From: Chrysoperla carnea
Taxonomy: Eukaryota; Arthropoda; Insecta; Neuroptera; Chrysopidae
Assembly: GCF_905475395.1 (NCBI RefSeq)
Contig: NC_058339.1
Span: 72,568,520-72,632,519 of the forward strand
Direction of reading: 5' to 3'
DNA: 64,000 bases
Shown here piece by piece: positions 12,338-25,397 of the stretch. Made by a program: the position numbers and the translations under genes. Numbering within the stretch: the first letter of the stretch is position 1; every line of letters starts with the position of its first letter. The notes beneath the pieces were generated by a model. That model was not told the DNA's origin. It ran no database searches and saw only the letters and a program-made list of their open reading frames with translations.

Positions 12338-15300
12338 ATGAGTGGCCAAAACACACCAGCATCTCATCCACTAGGTAATTTATTTAATATTATTTTTTTA
12401 AACTTCTATAAATTCTAAACATCTTAATTATCATTCGAAATTTGATTTCTATGCCTTCAAATCAAAATTCGAATGAACTAAGATTCGTAAATAATGTCTT
12501 CACAAAATATGATAGTTTTACTTCATCACTTTTCATAGATCAATACAAATTTGATTTGTATTAAAAAATACAGTGTCTTTAATAAGTTGTGAAAATTTTC
12601 AGGAAAATATAATATTGTATTTGTATTATTTTATTTGATTGAGTTCACTCTCAGTTAAAATGAATGTTTACAGTTGTCTAATTGAAAAGTAGAACTCACC
12701 GACGGGCTCAGTTGTTTACATTAACATACTGATATTATAAAATTATTGAAGACACTGTACATGCATGAATGGCTAACTCAGTTTGGGCGTAACACCTATA
12801 TAGACAAATAATCTATAAATCCCTCGAAAGTTTTTAGCTGAAAATTTCTGGAAAGAATAAAATATGTATTATATTGAAATTTTATAGCATTAAAAAGCTT
12901 TAATCGCTATAATGTTTTTTAACTTCCCAGTATAGGAAGTTATTGTAATGAGTCCGATTTTCGAAATTTTTAACATGTCTTTACGTTTTATGACCAGGGC
13001 AAGGCATTAACTCCAATTTGGAGAAGAAGTATGTATGTGCGTACGTACATACATACATACGTACCAACTTCATCATAAGACGATCGACTTCGTTGAGGTG
13101 CCGATCGAAATGTATTAACGGCATTATGATCCGAAAAGAATTTCGTAACATTCGAGTTTTCGATCGAATTTTTTTTTATAACTCTTTATTATACTGGGAA
13201 GTAATTCGTGCGAACCTCAAGGGTCGCACAAGACTACCTCCCCGCACGACTTATTGAAAAAAGTGTTTGGAAAAATACTGTCCACATAGGTGTTACTTTT
13301 TAATTCATTTTTTCTTCTTATAAAAATGCTACACTAATTTTCGTAAATGTTTTATGCACTAATATTTTCAAAATCATCATTTCATATCATTTGCACCTAT
13401 TATTCGATTTCATTAAATTACCTTCTCTTGTTTTTATTGAAAAAGCACCTAAAACAAATACCAATAAAAATTGCACGCTTTGTAGAACTTCAACTAGTAT
13501 TTCCACTTTGTAGTACTTCAACAAAAGATATAATAGTTTAATTTTGGAACAGTGTTATTTTAAGCGAACTACTAGGATGGGTCAATTATTTTTAGATAAT
13601 TTTCATAACATTTATTGTTTTTATCCGACTTTTCTAAAATTTACGGAAGGAAGTGTACCATTTCCTGTAACCTAAATAATTGGATGGCTTTTTAAATGTG
13701 CTGAAAAAATGTAATCAAATATTTATGAATGTCTAAAATTGAATCCTAAAATGATAACATGCAGTCGAAGGCTTTAATTCATTTATAAATTTGAACAGAA
13801 CAGTTGGAAAGCCTTTAGCTACAAGATACGATACGGCCTTACTAAGATTCATAACTACTTTCAGTTGTAAGCAAGCAGTCGCCAGCCAATCAAAACCGTT
13901 AATCCAAGCAAGACACAAATCGAGTATTTCTGTATCTTTCTTCGCCGCTCTGGCTGCAGGCAATTAGTTGATTCCGCGCAGATGACTGCATTTAAATGAT
14001 TATTCCGAGATTTTTCGCCACATAAGATGCTATCTTCACTGAAATGACAAATGTCGAAATAAACCATCGTATTTCAAATTGGTTGCCATAATTTTATTAT
14101 TATATAATTTTTATTTTATCTATTAATAAAATATGACCCATTCAGTTAGTTCGAACACTAGTAGAACCTGACTAATGTAGTTTCGCTTTTCACACAAATT
14201 GTAGTTCGTCTGTAATATTGATTGCTAATGATTTATATTCAACAGACGAAAACGATGACAAAGGTGTATCGTGTTCTACACGTCCACCAGCTCTAGGACA
14301 AGAGCACTTGGATTCTCACCATGAACATGGTTGGAATCAAGAACAACAAGAGTCATCCACCCATTGTCCACAATCACATACACAAAAATCAACTATCGCT
14401 ACCACTGATATTAGTATCATAAATTATTGTCCAGAAAGTAGTCAATCAGAAAATAGTCCAACACCTAGTTCCGAACGACCCACACAATTGTGTGGTCAAA
14501 GTATAACGCCCACATCTGAACGATTAACTGTGTTAAGTGATGCCAGTTTACCCTACGAAGATGTTCCTGACGGTGGCAACAAAACATTTGGTACAAATAC
14601 TTCCTCACAATTAAAAAGGCCTCAAACATTATTGCCAGATAAATGTGCTACTAACATAGATACGTTTCGAACTTCGTCATCTTCATCCGATTATCATCGT
14701 GCTTCCACTAAAACTTTATATACTGAATATCATCCGTCAGCGCGCATTATTAGTCCATCGTTTGAATCACAACCGCCATCTTTTTCATCTACATCATATG
14801 AATCAAGATCTCCATTAGATTTCCAAGTACCTGGCTCAGTACCTGTTCGATTTGATTGCCTTCCAGAATCTGATCCACATGCAAGTTTACGTCCTTGGTT
14901 ACGATGGGCTTTAGCTTTGCATTATCTATTACATGATGCGAAAGGTGTTAATTTATTCCGAAGATATTTACTCACCGAAGGTAAACAACATGTTGACGCG
15001 CTCGAATTTTGGTTTGCCGTTGAAGGTCTACATGGACAAATTACACCAGAAACGGTAGCACAACTAGTTAAAGTTATTTATAGGTAATTATGCAATTTAA
15101 TTGTTTATGCAAACAAAATTTTTGAGAGTTTTCGAAATGAAAAAGAGAAAAAGACATTTTAGAGACTCTACCCAGTGTTTATAAGAATTATGTTCCTAAA
15201 ACAGCTAGATTAGAGACTAGACCTCAATTTTTGACCTCATATTCGGACAGAATATCTGTGACGTCTCGATATGATCTACGATGGGATAATTGTCTCGAAA

Positions 15301-18300
15301 ATAATCGTTAAATTCAAGTAACCTTTACAGAATCTTCCTAAAAAATAGCGACTCTCCAAAATTTTATTTTATTGTTCAAATTTTTGGTCATTTTTATATT
15401 TAAACTATTTTTTTTACTAGACGATATTTTACAAAAGCACAATTACCAATTGACGATCAAATGAGACGTGATGTGGCTCATAAATATAAGATGGCTGCGC
15501 CCCATATGCTTGCTGATTTATTTGATGTCGCACAAAATCATGTTGAAACACTTATGAGGCAAACCACTTATCCAAATTTTTTAAAGAGTGATATTTATTT
15601 AGATTATGTACAGGTAAATTTTTGTTGCACTAATTGCAAATTATTTCCATAGGTATATTTTTTTAAATAAATTTGTTTATTAATAGCAAATGCAAGTTGT
15701 CGGTGAAAGTAGTTCAAATGATTTCACTAGTGATAGTGGAGGTGAATTAAGTTCAGGTGGTTCTAGTGGATGTATTAGTATTCGAGATCTTCCACCAACA
15801 GCTGGAGGGAATGGTGGCCCCTTGCCAACATTACATGAAGATAGTGAATTAGTTACAGATTATTATTATCCACCGCCAGGTAAAATCCTTACTTTTTTTA
15901 TTAAGGTGACCAAGCATTGTCTTGTTAATTCGATTATTTTCAAGACTATTAATTAGTGTAATACAATAAACTTATATTTGACTTGACAATTCGTCGAGGC
16001 ATGATACAGCACGGAAGGGTGCGATTTAAGACTTATAAACGAAGCAGCATAGTCTATACTTATAAAGTAGACTCACGGTTACAATTTATTTTATAAACAA
16101 TTTATTTGTCTTCTTTTTCGATGTAAACAAACTGGTCACCTTATTTTTATTATTAATTATTTCAAATTTTAACTGTTTTTATTCCACAGGATACTTACAT
16201 CATGGGCAGCGTAGTCCGTTATGTAGTCCATTTGAACCTCCTCGACTGACAAAAGACTTATTACTACAAACACAAAAACGTAGAGCACTTGAAGTTCGAC
16301 CAAAGTCTGAAACATTAGCTGGGTAAGTTTAAACATTAATTTGATATTAAAAAGTTTCCTGCATGTTTGCCTATTATACATAGAAATGTAAAACACAAAA
16401 TTCATTTGTTTTCAAATTCATTTATTTTTCGTATTACAAACCTTGTGTATTTATAGTCCGTCAGATAAAGCATCCATTGGTAAGAAAATTGTTTTAGTCG
16501 GTCACAAATATGATACAATTGTTGGGAAAAAGAGTTTTGTCAAACTTGGACGTTGGCTTCAATTGTAATTAAACAAATTGTGAAAGTTCGAAAAATATAA
16601 TAAGTAATTTGTGTGTGATGAAATTGCCTATCGATCTAGACCTGTCTAATTGTTTCGAATCTTTTTTGCTTTGGGTAGTTAATTGAATTTTTTAATTAAT
16701 TAGTAAATTATGACGTTATTTTCAACAATGCACCGAAGTTCTTGTGCGTGGTTAAAGATCTGCATAATGGATAATAAACCTAGAAATTTCAAGCAAAGTT
16801 ACAAGTGCATATAAATAGGAGTTGAAAAAACGAAATTTTACTCTTTTTAACAATATAACATTGCAAAAAAAAAATTGATATAATCGAACAAGTCTAGATC
16901 GATAGAAAATTTCATCACGAACAAATTAATTATTGCGTTTTTTTTCAATCCAACCACTACGAAATTAGTTACAAGTGGGAATATCAGAGAAAATTTGAAC
17001 AACTTTCACATTTTGTTTAATAACTATTGAAGCCAACGACCAAGTTGGACAAAACTATTTTCCCCACAATTGTATCGTATTTGTGACCTGCTAAAACAAT
17101 TTTCTCGCCAATACCAAGATTTTCCTTATTGATTTTTATCAAATGCCTCAACTGGCGGACTATTAAGATTGTTAAGAAGATTTAAACGTAACAGATTATC
17201 CACAATTTTATAGATTGCTTTTTCAGCTATAAATTGATTCTCAAAAAAATTTAATTCAATCCTGCGTTGGTTTCAAGAAATAGATAATTAAGTACCTTCG
17301 GGCCACTAAATGGCTCGATCTTCTTAACAACCTTAATCGATTCACTATTAGAGATAATTGTGATTATAGAAAACATAGATCAACACCATATTATAAAATA
17401 TCAGACCAAAACTGAAGGACACAGCCAGAATCGCATTACAAACAATCACCATGCTAACATTTTACTGTGAATTTCAACCCACAAAAAATGTCAAGACATA
17501 ATGATCAGCTTTTACAGTTCACCAATATTTTATTATTTTTACTATTTTTTTCAATTTTACTGCATTTTCAATGCAATTTAAGTTTTTTTTTTTTTTATTA
17601 TATCCCCAAGTTGTAAATTGTGTAGAAATTTGCAAATTTGCATGATTGTGTTTTGCATGTCATTATTTATGAAGGCATTAATATTTTTTCTAAAAAAAGA
17701 ATTAGCAATACCAAAATTATATTTTTAATTATAATTTTTTATTTATTTTAATGTTTTATTTTGATGCCTTTATTTTTATTTTCATTTTATTGCGTGCGCG
17801 TGCGTTGGTTGGCCTTTTGCTTGAATTGCGTGTTTAGAGTACCCCCAATCCCATTATCAACATATCATGCAGCATATTCCGGTTATAACCCTGTTTCCCG
17901 AGTGGATAGCGAACTGCAATCCCTTAGCAGTCATTCAGATGCAAGAACTGAATCGGATAACATGTCCGTTACGGATGTTAGTTCAATGTAAGTATCATTA
18001 TTTGTTTTTATTTGGTTGCAATCTTGATTTTTTTACAAATTTAGTGAGTAGACTAAGAATCCCATTGACATAAATGTATTTGTTTTGTTTTGTTTTTTTT
18101 TTTTTATCATACCATATAATTACGGACATTTATATTTTCGATTATAAATACATCGGATAAATATTGCATGATGATTTGTAATTTTTAGACCAAAACAAAT
18201 AATTCATTTCATTGAATGTTTACTTCAAATACAATACCCTTGCTTTAACGCTTAATTTATTTTGATTGTGAAATCTAAAAAGTTTTTTTCAGATCAATTT

Positions 18301-21300
18301 TGCCCTTACGGTTAAATTATTACTATACAAAAAATCGTATAGGTATGAACGAATTCACCGACGTTATTTTTTTCAGTGTTAATCGTACAGTTAAAAAAAT
18401 ACTATTTTTATTATAATTTTAGAACGATTAAAAGTTAGTTTATATCTATTTCAAAAATCGATCATAGTAACCCTCCCTGATAGTATCAAGAACTGGCTGG
18501 AGATGATCGTTTCAGTTTTGTCTATTGATGTGGTGAGGATTGGAAACGTAATGTGCCTAGTTTTCCGTGCTCTCCGAAACCATGACTGTATATAAATAAG
18601 TTAGTATCGCTTCCTGTTGATCGTTACTGGACGGTTTGGTATATATTATATGCAATGGAACATATATGACATTTTCTCTGCTAGAGAGCATTTTGAGTCC
18701 TTTATGGTTCAAGATTCCAATCGAAGATTGACTATGAATACTTCGTTCATGCCTAGAGAAATTGAATACTAATCGTAGGTTTTATCGGTTTATTTCAGAG
18801 GTTCTCAAACTTGTTTCATCTACCGCCCACTTCGAGAATCAATTATTTTTCAGCGCCCCCTGTATATAATTTTTACCCGATGTTTTATGTTTTAAAGTGT
18901 GAAAATATATTAATATTTAATTACAAATTGATCTTACCTCTGTAAACCTCAAGCGCTCACAAGGGGGCGATATCGCCCACTTTGAGAAACACTGGTATAT
19001 TTGATTAAATTATCAGTACAATCTTACTCATTTGGTTAAAACTGAAAAAATGTATGATGTCTCTGAATTCTAAGAAAGACAAATCCTAATTTTTGAAATT
19101 ACAAAATCATTGTACAGAATTTATAATAATTTATTTCAAAATTTAGTGATGGTAGTTCAATACATCAACGAGCAGTACGAAGAAAACAAGCCCGCCAAGT
19201 TCGTGAAGCAGCTAGTATAAATCGTGAAAGTTCATCTAGTGGTCATATGATTATTCCTCGTACACAGAGGCCGCCACGTGATCACTTAAAACCACTATCG
19301 CCTAATGAATTTGCCAAACAATTAACGGAAAAATTAGAAAATGTTTTAAAAGAACGTGACGTGCAAGAGCAATTAGATAGAAAATTACAAGAGGTTTGTT
19401 ACCAAAAATTTTTCAATATCTTCAAGTTTTAATTATTCCCTTTCTTTACAGTTATGTGTAGCTAGCGATTGTGCCAGTAGTAGTATGGTTGGTGATATGA
19501 TGCCTGAAATACCACCTAATGTGCCCTCATCATTACCTGTTGCTGAAGTGCCTGCAAGAGCTTTGGCTGCTGCACTTAAAGAAAAATTAAAATTAGATGA
19601 TGATAATGATCAAGATATTCTTGGTAAATATTTATTTTTCCCTATTATTTGTTTTTGGAAAATTTGTGACTCTATTTTATGATTTTAGATCAACACGTAT
19701 CAAGAGTATGGGCCGATTTAACACCCAATCGATCACCTGGAAGGCTTACACCTCAAGTAGCGATAAGACCTCGTAATATACGTAAAGAACGTGATGTACA
19801 TTCAACATTTAGTTCTGATTCCGGTAATGTAATGGACTTTACAGAAGGTTCTGTATCTGGTATAACAGGAATTGTTAAAAGTAAATCCATGGGAGAATAT
19901 AGTCATGATAATGAGAGATTTATACGATTGGGAGTAAATAGAAGGTAAATATTTAGTGTATTATTATAATTCATATTTTATTTTACAGTGAAACCCCGGC
20001 AAATCCGGCGCCCCTTGTGATCCTACATGTCTATTATTATTGAATCATAATGAAGTATGGTTTGTACTTCAGATTATAAAATATAAAATCTTATGATTAT
20101 ATTTGTGATTTAATTCGAAAGTTCGACACTGTACTACCTTATGAAATAATAAATGCGTCTTAGTACTTCTTGACTTTTTAAAAGCCTTTAACTGCGTTCA
20201 CTTCAAATTATTGACCTTAAAGTTATTTCGTTGCTTAGGTCTTCTACTCTAACCAATAGATCTTAAAAGACTAATTTGTCTTCCAAATTAATGAATTCAT
20301 CAAATAGTCAATTTGTCTATAAAACTAAAACTGAAAGCAGTGTGCTTCAGAGATTAGTTTTAGGTCCACTATAATTTATCTTATAATTTTCTTCCGAAAT
20401 CAGCAATTTCAGTTCTATGAACCATAGAATCACATAAAGTTTTTACTACAAAAATTAATTCCTCGTACAAATTACAAAAGGCAAATCACCTGATTTTGAT
20501 GTAATATTACAATTTTTTTTTAATTTTCAGGTCGTCCAGTAGAAAAACTCTTACAGACTTGACAGATAGTGGTGTTAGTGTTGTGTCAGATACATTACCT
20601 ATTATTTCTGGAGCAAGTACTGCAACTGGAAAGGACAGTCGTGTCTTATCATGGTTATTTGAATCAGATCGTACGGCGAAAATGTCACAAAGTAATTCCG
20701 TTATTCCAAATTCACCAACAGCCAGGTAATTATTTTAAATAAATACATTTTATCTAGAAATGTAGTATTATTTCGAAAAACTTATCAGTTTCAAAGTTTT
20801 GTTGGCTTTATTCCTCGATACAATAAAATATCATATTTTTGAGGAACGAAACGTTACAACTAGATAGATAATACTATTATTAGTAGATTCTCAAACCTGC
20901 TAAATACAAAATTATTTTAATTTTTAAATTTAATTAGACATAGGAAAGGACACAGTCATTCACGTTCATCGTCGTTAGAACGAGGTAGTACGGCGAGTAA
21001 TCCTTCAATTACGCAACAAACAACAATTCTTCCTGCAGCTAGTACTTTACCAATTGAGCGAATAAGTGATAGGCGTCGTGGTGAACCAAGTCAACCATTC
21101 GTTGCCGATCCTGGTATGCCGCCATTACCATCTCCTCACACGCCTACACAACTAGAAGAAGCTAGACGACGATTATTGGAAAGTGATACTAGCAGTAGAA
21201 ATCGGTAAGTTTTTATATTTTTTTTAAATATTCATCATTTTCTAATATTACTTTTTTTTTAAACAGACATAAAGATTCATCATCAAGCCAGTCAACGCTA

Positions 21301-22395
21301 AGAAAAGGAGGAAATCAAGGATCATCTTCATCAAATGCTTCCAAACCTTATACAACTGTAGTATTTAATTTTTGCGATGAACAGTTCCCGTATCGTACAA
21401 AAATACCCAGTGTCCCTGTAACGTTAAAGCAATTTAAGGATTATTTGCCTAAAAAAGGAAATTATAGGTAAGAAATATCGAAGGATACGAATAGGGTCTT
21501 ATATAATCTTTTTCAAAATATGATATGCTGAAACGAATATATATTTTATAAAAATAGATAAGTTGTGTATGCAGCATGACCGCAAACCAGGAAGTTAGGA
21601 ATTATTTTGTAAATCAGGAAACAGTATACAAAAATCTTGGAAACTATCCAACCATAAAATGGATTTTTACGTTTCTTGGTTGGTTTCTTTAATTACCTTA
21701 GACAATTAATTTTTATAATTTGCTCGATTTTACGGAAACCTAATTTTTGGAATTTATGTCTACGAAATGATATACAAAAAAAGTTTAAAATTTTTGTTGT
21801 CTCAATTTTTGGAATATTTAGGGTAAAAAAAGACCCAAAAGTTCAAAAATTGAGTTCATCTGATGACTAGATTAATCATTCTAAAATGTCGCCCAAAATC
21901 TCTGCAAAATAGATGGCTTCATTAAAGATTTCGGGCGATACCATAGAAAATACTCGACTAATCGTTAAATGAATCCGATTTTTGAATGTATAAAATCAAT
22001 AAGATTTTATGTATCGCAATTTGATAAATTTTGGTATACAGAGTATCAATTTCAGGTAATTTTTTATTAAAAAATTTTTAACAGCTAAATTAACTGAATT
22101 TTCGTCACTTTCATAATTACTTTAGGAAATGAGGCTACTTTTTTTGGGGGTTTTAAAATTTCTTGTGATTTACACGTTAATATAACTTGTATTTAAAATT
22201 TTTAATTGAAGGAAGACCCAATGCTTATTTTGGATCTTAAAATGATTTTATTTTTTTTTTTTTTTTAGATATTTCTTTAAAACTGCAATTGCCGAGTTGG
22301 ACAATCAAGTAATTCAAGAAGAGTTAAGTTGTGATTCGGACATTTTGCCATTATGGGATGGAAAAATAATGGCACAAGTAAAGCCAATTGACTGA
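12338..22395 (+). CDS. Axin: Axin, scaffold of the beta-catenin destruction complex (13 coding exons)
   Basis: Spliced exons: 12338-12374, 14246-15083, 15421-15613, 15687-15879, 16190-16322, 17838-17987, 19147-19393, 19452-19623, 19689-19944, 20531-20725, 20938-21204, 21267-21467, 22269-22395. They total 3009 nt (1002 codons plus stop), with GT-AG junctions and matching phases. Axin is a cytoplasmic scaffold that holds GSK3, CK1, APC and beta-catenin to drive beta-catenin phosphorylation in Wnt signalling. Visible parts: tankyrase-binding RPPALG at residues 25-30; RGS domain (APC-binding) ~226-355, ending LKSDIYLDYV; GSK3-binding helix ~565-583 (SPNEFAKQL); beta-catenin-binding helix ~650-665 (ILDQHVSRV); the conserved PPLPSPHTPTQLEEARRRL segment; and a C-terminal DIX domain ~922-1000. 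The start was chosen because MSG plus RPPxxG matches fly Axin. The linker between RPPALG and RGS is long and Ser/Thr-rich. Confidence 0.95.
12789..13296. mobile_element. MITE with two nested inverted repeats, in Axin intron 1
   Basis: An outer inverted pair, GTAACACCTATATAGACA (12789-12806) and TGTCCACATAGGTGTTAC (13279-13296), encloses a second, perfect 13-bp pair, ACTTCCCAGTATA (12922-12934) and its complement (13190-13202). This suggests either one element inserted into another or a compound foldback. A CATA/CGTA microsatellite sits inside. No transposase frame is present. Confidence 0.55.
13733..14067 (-). pseudogene. Possible gene fragment antisense in Axin intron 1
   Basis: Two overlapping frames on the minus strand (14067-13861 and 13963-13733) are GC-richer than their surroundings and protein-like. 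The downstream one reads a plausible helical segment (DLCLAWINGFDWLATACLQL, then VVMNLSKAVSYLVAKGFPTV). The two frames could be one gene broken by a frameshift. Alternatively, the second could be an exon opening after the CTGCAG acceptor at about 13958. I do not recognise the family, and there is no donor at its end, so a decayed fragment or retrocopy is as likely as a nested gene. Confidence 0.3.
15904..16141. mobile_element. Small MITE with AGGTGACCA ends in Axin intron 4
   Basis: AGGTGACCA at the left is matched by TGGTCACCT at the right, each bordered by TA. It is 238 bp long and non-coding, which fits a Tc1/mariner-type non-autonomous element. The right end lies about 45 bases before the acceptor of the next Axin exon. 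Confidence 0.5.
16477..17113. mobile_element. Foldback element with ~200-bp inverted arms, Axin intron 5
   Basis: The left arm (16477 to about 16690) and right arm (about 16860 to 17113) are inverted copies of roughly 200 bases each. They share ATTGG-AGAAAATTGTTTTA at the tips, GGTCACAAATAYGATACAATTG, and an inner GTGATGAAATT followed by CTATCGATCTAGAC. The spacer is about 170 bases. The arms differ at scattered positions, so the insertion is not recent. No transposase frame is present. Target duplication is unclear. The left tip supplies a GTAAGA donor-like site; see findings. Confidence 0.7.
17160..17341. repeat. Inverted repeat with 22-bp arms
   Basis: ATTAAGATTGTTAAGAAGAT at 17162 is matched in reverse complement by ATCTTCTTAACAACCTTAAT at about 17319. 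This is probably another small foldback element beside the larger one just upstream. Confidence 0.4.
18796..18994. mobile_element. hAT-type MITE with 8-bp target duplication, Axin intron 6
   Basis: The left end CAGAGGTTCTCAAACTTG and the complement of the right end, CAGTGTTTCTCAAAGTGG, are typical hAT terminal repeats (CAGNGNTTCTCAAA). The flanks are GTTTATTT (18788-18795) and GTATATTT (18995-19002), an 8-bp target duplication with one mismatch, as hAT elements make. It is 199 bp long and non-coding. Confidence 0.8.
19985..20030 (+). mobile_element. Solo pogo-like end
   Basis: TACAGTGAAACCCCGGCAAA resembles the TA plus CAGT terminus of pogo/Tigger-type elements. I could not find a matching right end in the same intron. 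Confidence 0.3.
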
Positions 22396-23942
22396 AAAAG
22401 TTTTTATACATTTACGTGTTACTTTTATTTTTTATTGTGAATACGGAGAAGAAGATCGAAGGTTTTTTAATTATTATTATTATTTTTTTTGTTATGTAAA
22501 ACAAAATGCAAACAGACTGTTGTATAGCGAAATATATTATATATAGTAAAAACAAAACAAAAATTTCAATGCACTTTTGAAAGCGATTATTTAAACAAAT
22601 ATTGTATATTTAAAGTTTATAAGCTTGCCATTATTTTTACACCGACTATATATTAAATTAATTAATTGTAAATTCAGGTGCGGAATTTAGTGCCTTTATA
22701 TATAAATATCAAAGACTATAGATTTCTATTTATTTCAAACGATTATTAATTATAAATGTTTTTATGTTAGATCTTTTTTTTTAGCCTATTCGTTTTTGTT
22801 TTTATTTGTAGAACTTTTCAAGAATGTTTCTAAACTCTCTCTCATCGCTTAAAAGCATGCTTTATTTAAACATTCTCAAAATAAGTTATCAAGAAGAAAG
22901 AAAACATACTAGACAAAAAAAGTTCAGCATTTACTTAATGCGGAAGCTTTCTAAAGAGCCTTCAGCTTCTTAAACGGCCAATTAATAGCAGCATCGTCAG
23001 GAGTGAATAAGTATTATACATAAACATTAATTAACCAATTTCAATTAATTATTACCTTCTATGTCTTGAATAGGTGTTAATGCTTTAAAATAATATGGGA
23101 TTATTGATTGAAGAAAATAATAAAGAATGTAAAAACTCGAATTACTTGAAATTTTTCTTTTGAAAACGATCTGAAATAAGATTCTTTCAAATAAATTCAC
23201 TCGAGATTTCAAGTATGAGTGGAATTCCGGCCTAAATACTTCGTTGATGGACATTAAAAACTCTTTGTATTTAGTTGCACCACTAGTGTCAACATAGTGG
23301 ACAATTTTCGCGAATTTCAAGAAAATACTATTTAACAATTTTTGCCGTTCAATTCAATCACGATTATTTGTGTGTTCTGATAGTTTTTGACAAATTTTGT
23401 CACACAAACGCTGCAATGCAGCCAAAAAATATTACTGATTAGTCGTATTTTTCTTCAGAGTAGACTCGTTTTTACCAAATTCATCATAGACTTTTTCTAA
23501 CTTAATTTTATCGAATCAGAAAATAAAATTTCCATCGCAATTTCTGATACGTTTTCTTTTTATTTAATTGAACATATTTTAAGGGTATTCGATGAGGTGT
23601 GCTTTCAGGTTATGAGATCGTTTACTAAAACAATTTTTTATCTCTCAAATCTGCCCGTTTAAAAATATTTGAAATACAGGAACAATATTTTGAAAGTTCT
23701 ACATATAAAAAATATTTTTTTGTGCAAAAAATTTGACCATTTTTTTTTAAATTAAGTTACATCAAACACGGATACGATCAATGACAGCTTTAACTGTTCA
23801 ATTAAAAAGCTAAATTTTTTTTATGAGGACACTGTTTTAATTTTTTTTTTAAAAGTATTCAAAATGGTGTTTTTGAAAAAGGTCAAATAGATTGAATTTA
23901 TTTTTTAAAATTATTCATCAATAAATCTCTCTAAAATACAAT

Positions 23943-23990
23943 ACAGTAAAACCCCTATTACGAGTATTTTTTGGGCATAATTTAGCGTTA
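23943..23990 (+). mobile_element. Solo pogo-like end
   Basis: TACAGTAAAACCCCTATTAC looks like one terminus of a pogo/Tigger-like element, with TA before CAGT. No partner end was found downstream. Confidence 0.3.
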
Positions 23991-24939
23991 ATTAGGTGGA
24001 TTGAATACAATTTAGAAAAAAATTCATTTTAATTTCGAAATTAATTCAGACTTAAAACACATATATTCCAGTAATAATCAAAATAGAAAGTACCACTTGG
24101 TAATCCGACCGGAAAGAAAAAGCCCTGCTCAATTCATCAAGCGTATATTTTTTGTCTTTCTTTTCAATTCATAAACAGAAGATTTTTCGATTCTATAACA
24201 TTAAAATAAATTCACCACTTGTATGGAAATTTCTTCATTTATAAAAATTAAATTTTTGGTGTTATTATCAGTGTAAAAAGTATGGGCTAACCATATTTCG
24301 AGAAATATGATGGGATTGATTTTTTTCCTTCGTATTCTATTTTGGTGTTTTTAAGAGATCCCATTGTTAGTTAATTATTTTTCCGACTATATCCTTTTCA
24401 ATAAAATTAAAATGTATATTATTTATAAGTCTGAATTAATTAAATGAATTATTTTTCTAAAATAAATCGAGATTTTTTTTTTAAGTGTTAATAATCTATG
24501 CCTAAGTAATGTAATGAATAAAATCTATGGGCCTTAAGTGTAAAATTTGTCTATTAATTTTTATTAATTTTATACTGTTGATTTAAGTAATTTATTGTAA
24601 GAATAATAATTAGAATAATAATGTAAATATTTAGTACAACATAAATTATTAATTAAATTAATTTGTTTATTTTGATATGAAATATCTTTAGTTATAACTA
24701 TAATCATGTGTACCTTCCTTGTACGCAAAAACAAAAAGATGATGTTAAAGTTATTTTCTGCTTATTATACAAATTCCATTTTTCTAAAACACTCACTGGC
24801 ACAGATTTTCGTCAAAATAAATTTTTACACAAAATTTTCGTAAACTCAGATATCTGTATTTCCGTGAAAAATTATCCGACCTTAATCATATAAAGCTCAA
24901 TCGAAAGAATGTGGTTTCAACTTTTTTTAATTGTTACTC

Positions 24940-25145
24940 AAAAATTATCATCACCCCCTACTGCTTTGAGCTGAAGTTGGAGATGTTGGGAAGAATTCAA
25001 CCATTTATTTTTACATACGAAACGCTAAATAACGTTTTTTTCTAGAGAAAATAACAAGCTTGTCAAGGGTTTACATGCAAAATATTCATACTTTCTTCCC
25101 TCGACGCAAAATGTTATGGGGTGGTAATAACTTTTGAGCTACGAG
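24940..25145. repeat. Degenerate foldback
   Basis: ACTCAAAAATTATCATCACC near 24945 is the approximate reverse complement of GGTGGTAATAACTTTTGAG near 25121, with weaker pairing between them. It reads as an old small foldback element. Confidence 0.35.
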
Positions 25146-25397
25146 GGGGTATAATTCAGTAAAATTCACCTAGATCATATCGAGAATAGATACTGAGCCA
25201 GGGGCTAGGTCTCCTTATCTGATTTCGACTTAGATGAAGATTGAACATTCAATTGGACAAAAATGAATCTTTAAACATAAAATGATGAAAATTGATAAAT
25301 TGTTTAATAGTCTATGTTTTTACGAGAATTCTAATTATATATAGGAAAAAGAATTTTCTTTAAGAGTTTCAATCAATTTCATGGATGCTAAGAAACT

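Noticed and set aside
16457-16570. Open frame continuing from the possible mini-exon into the foldback element as an Axin coding extension
   Set aside because: It has no similarity to Axin and ends inside the element; the joined model 16322 to 17838 is in frame and matches Axin better.
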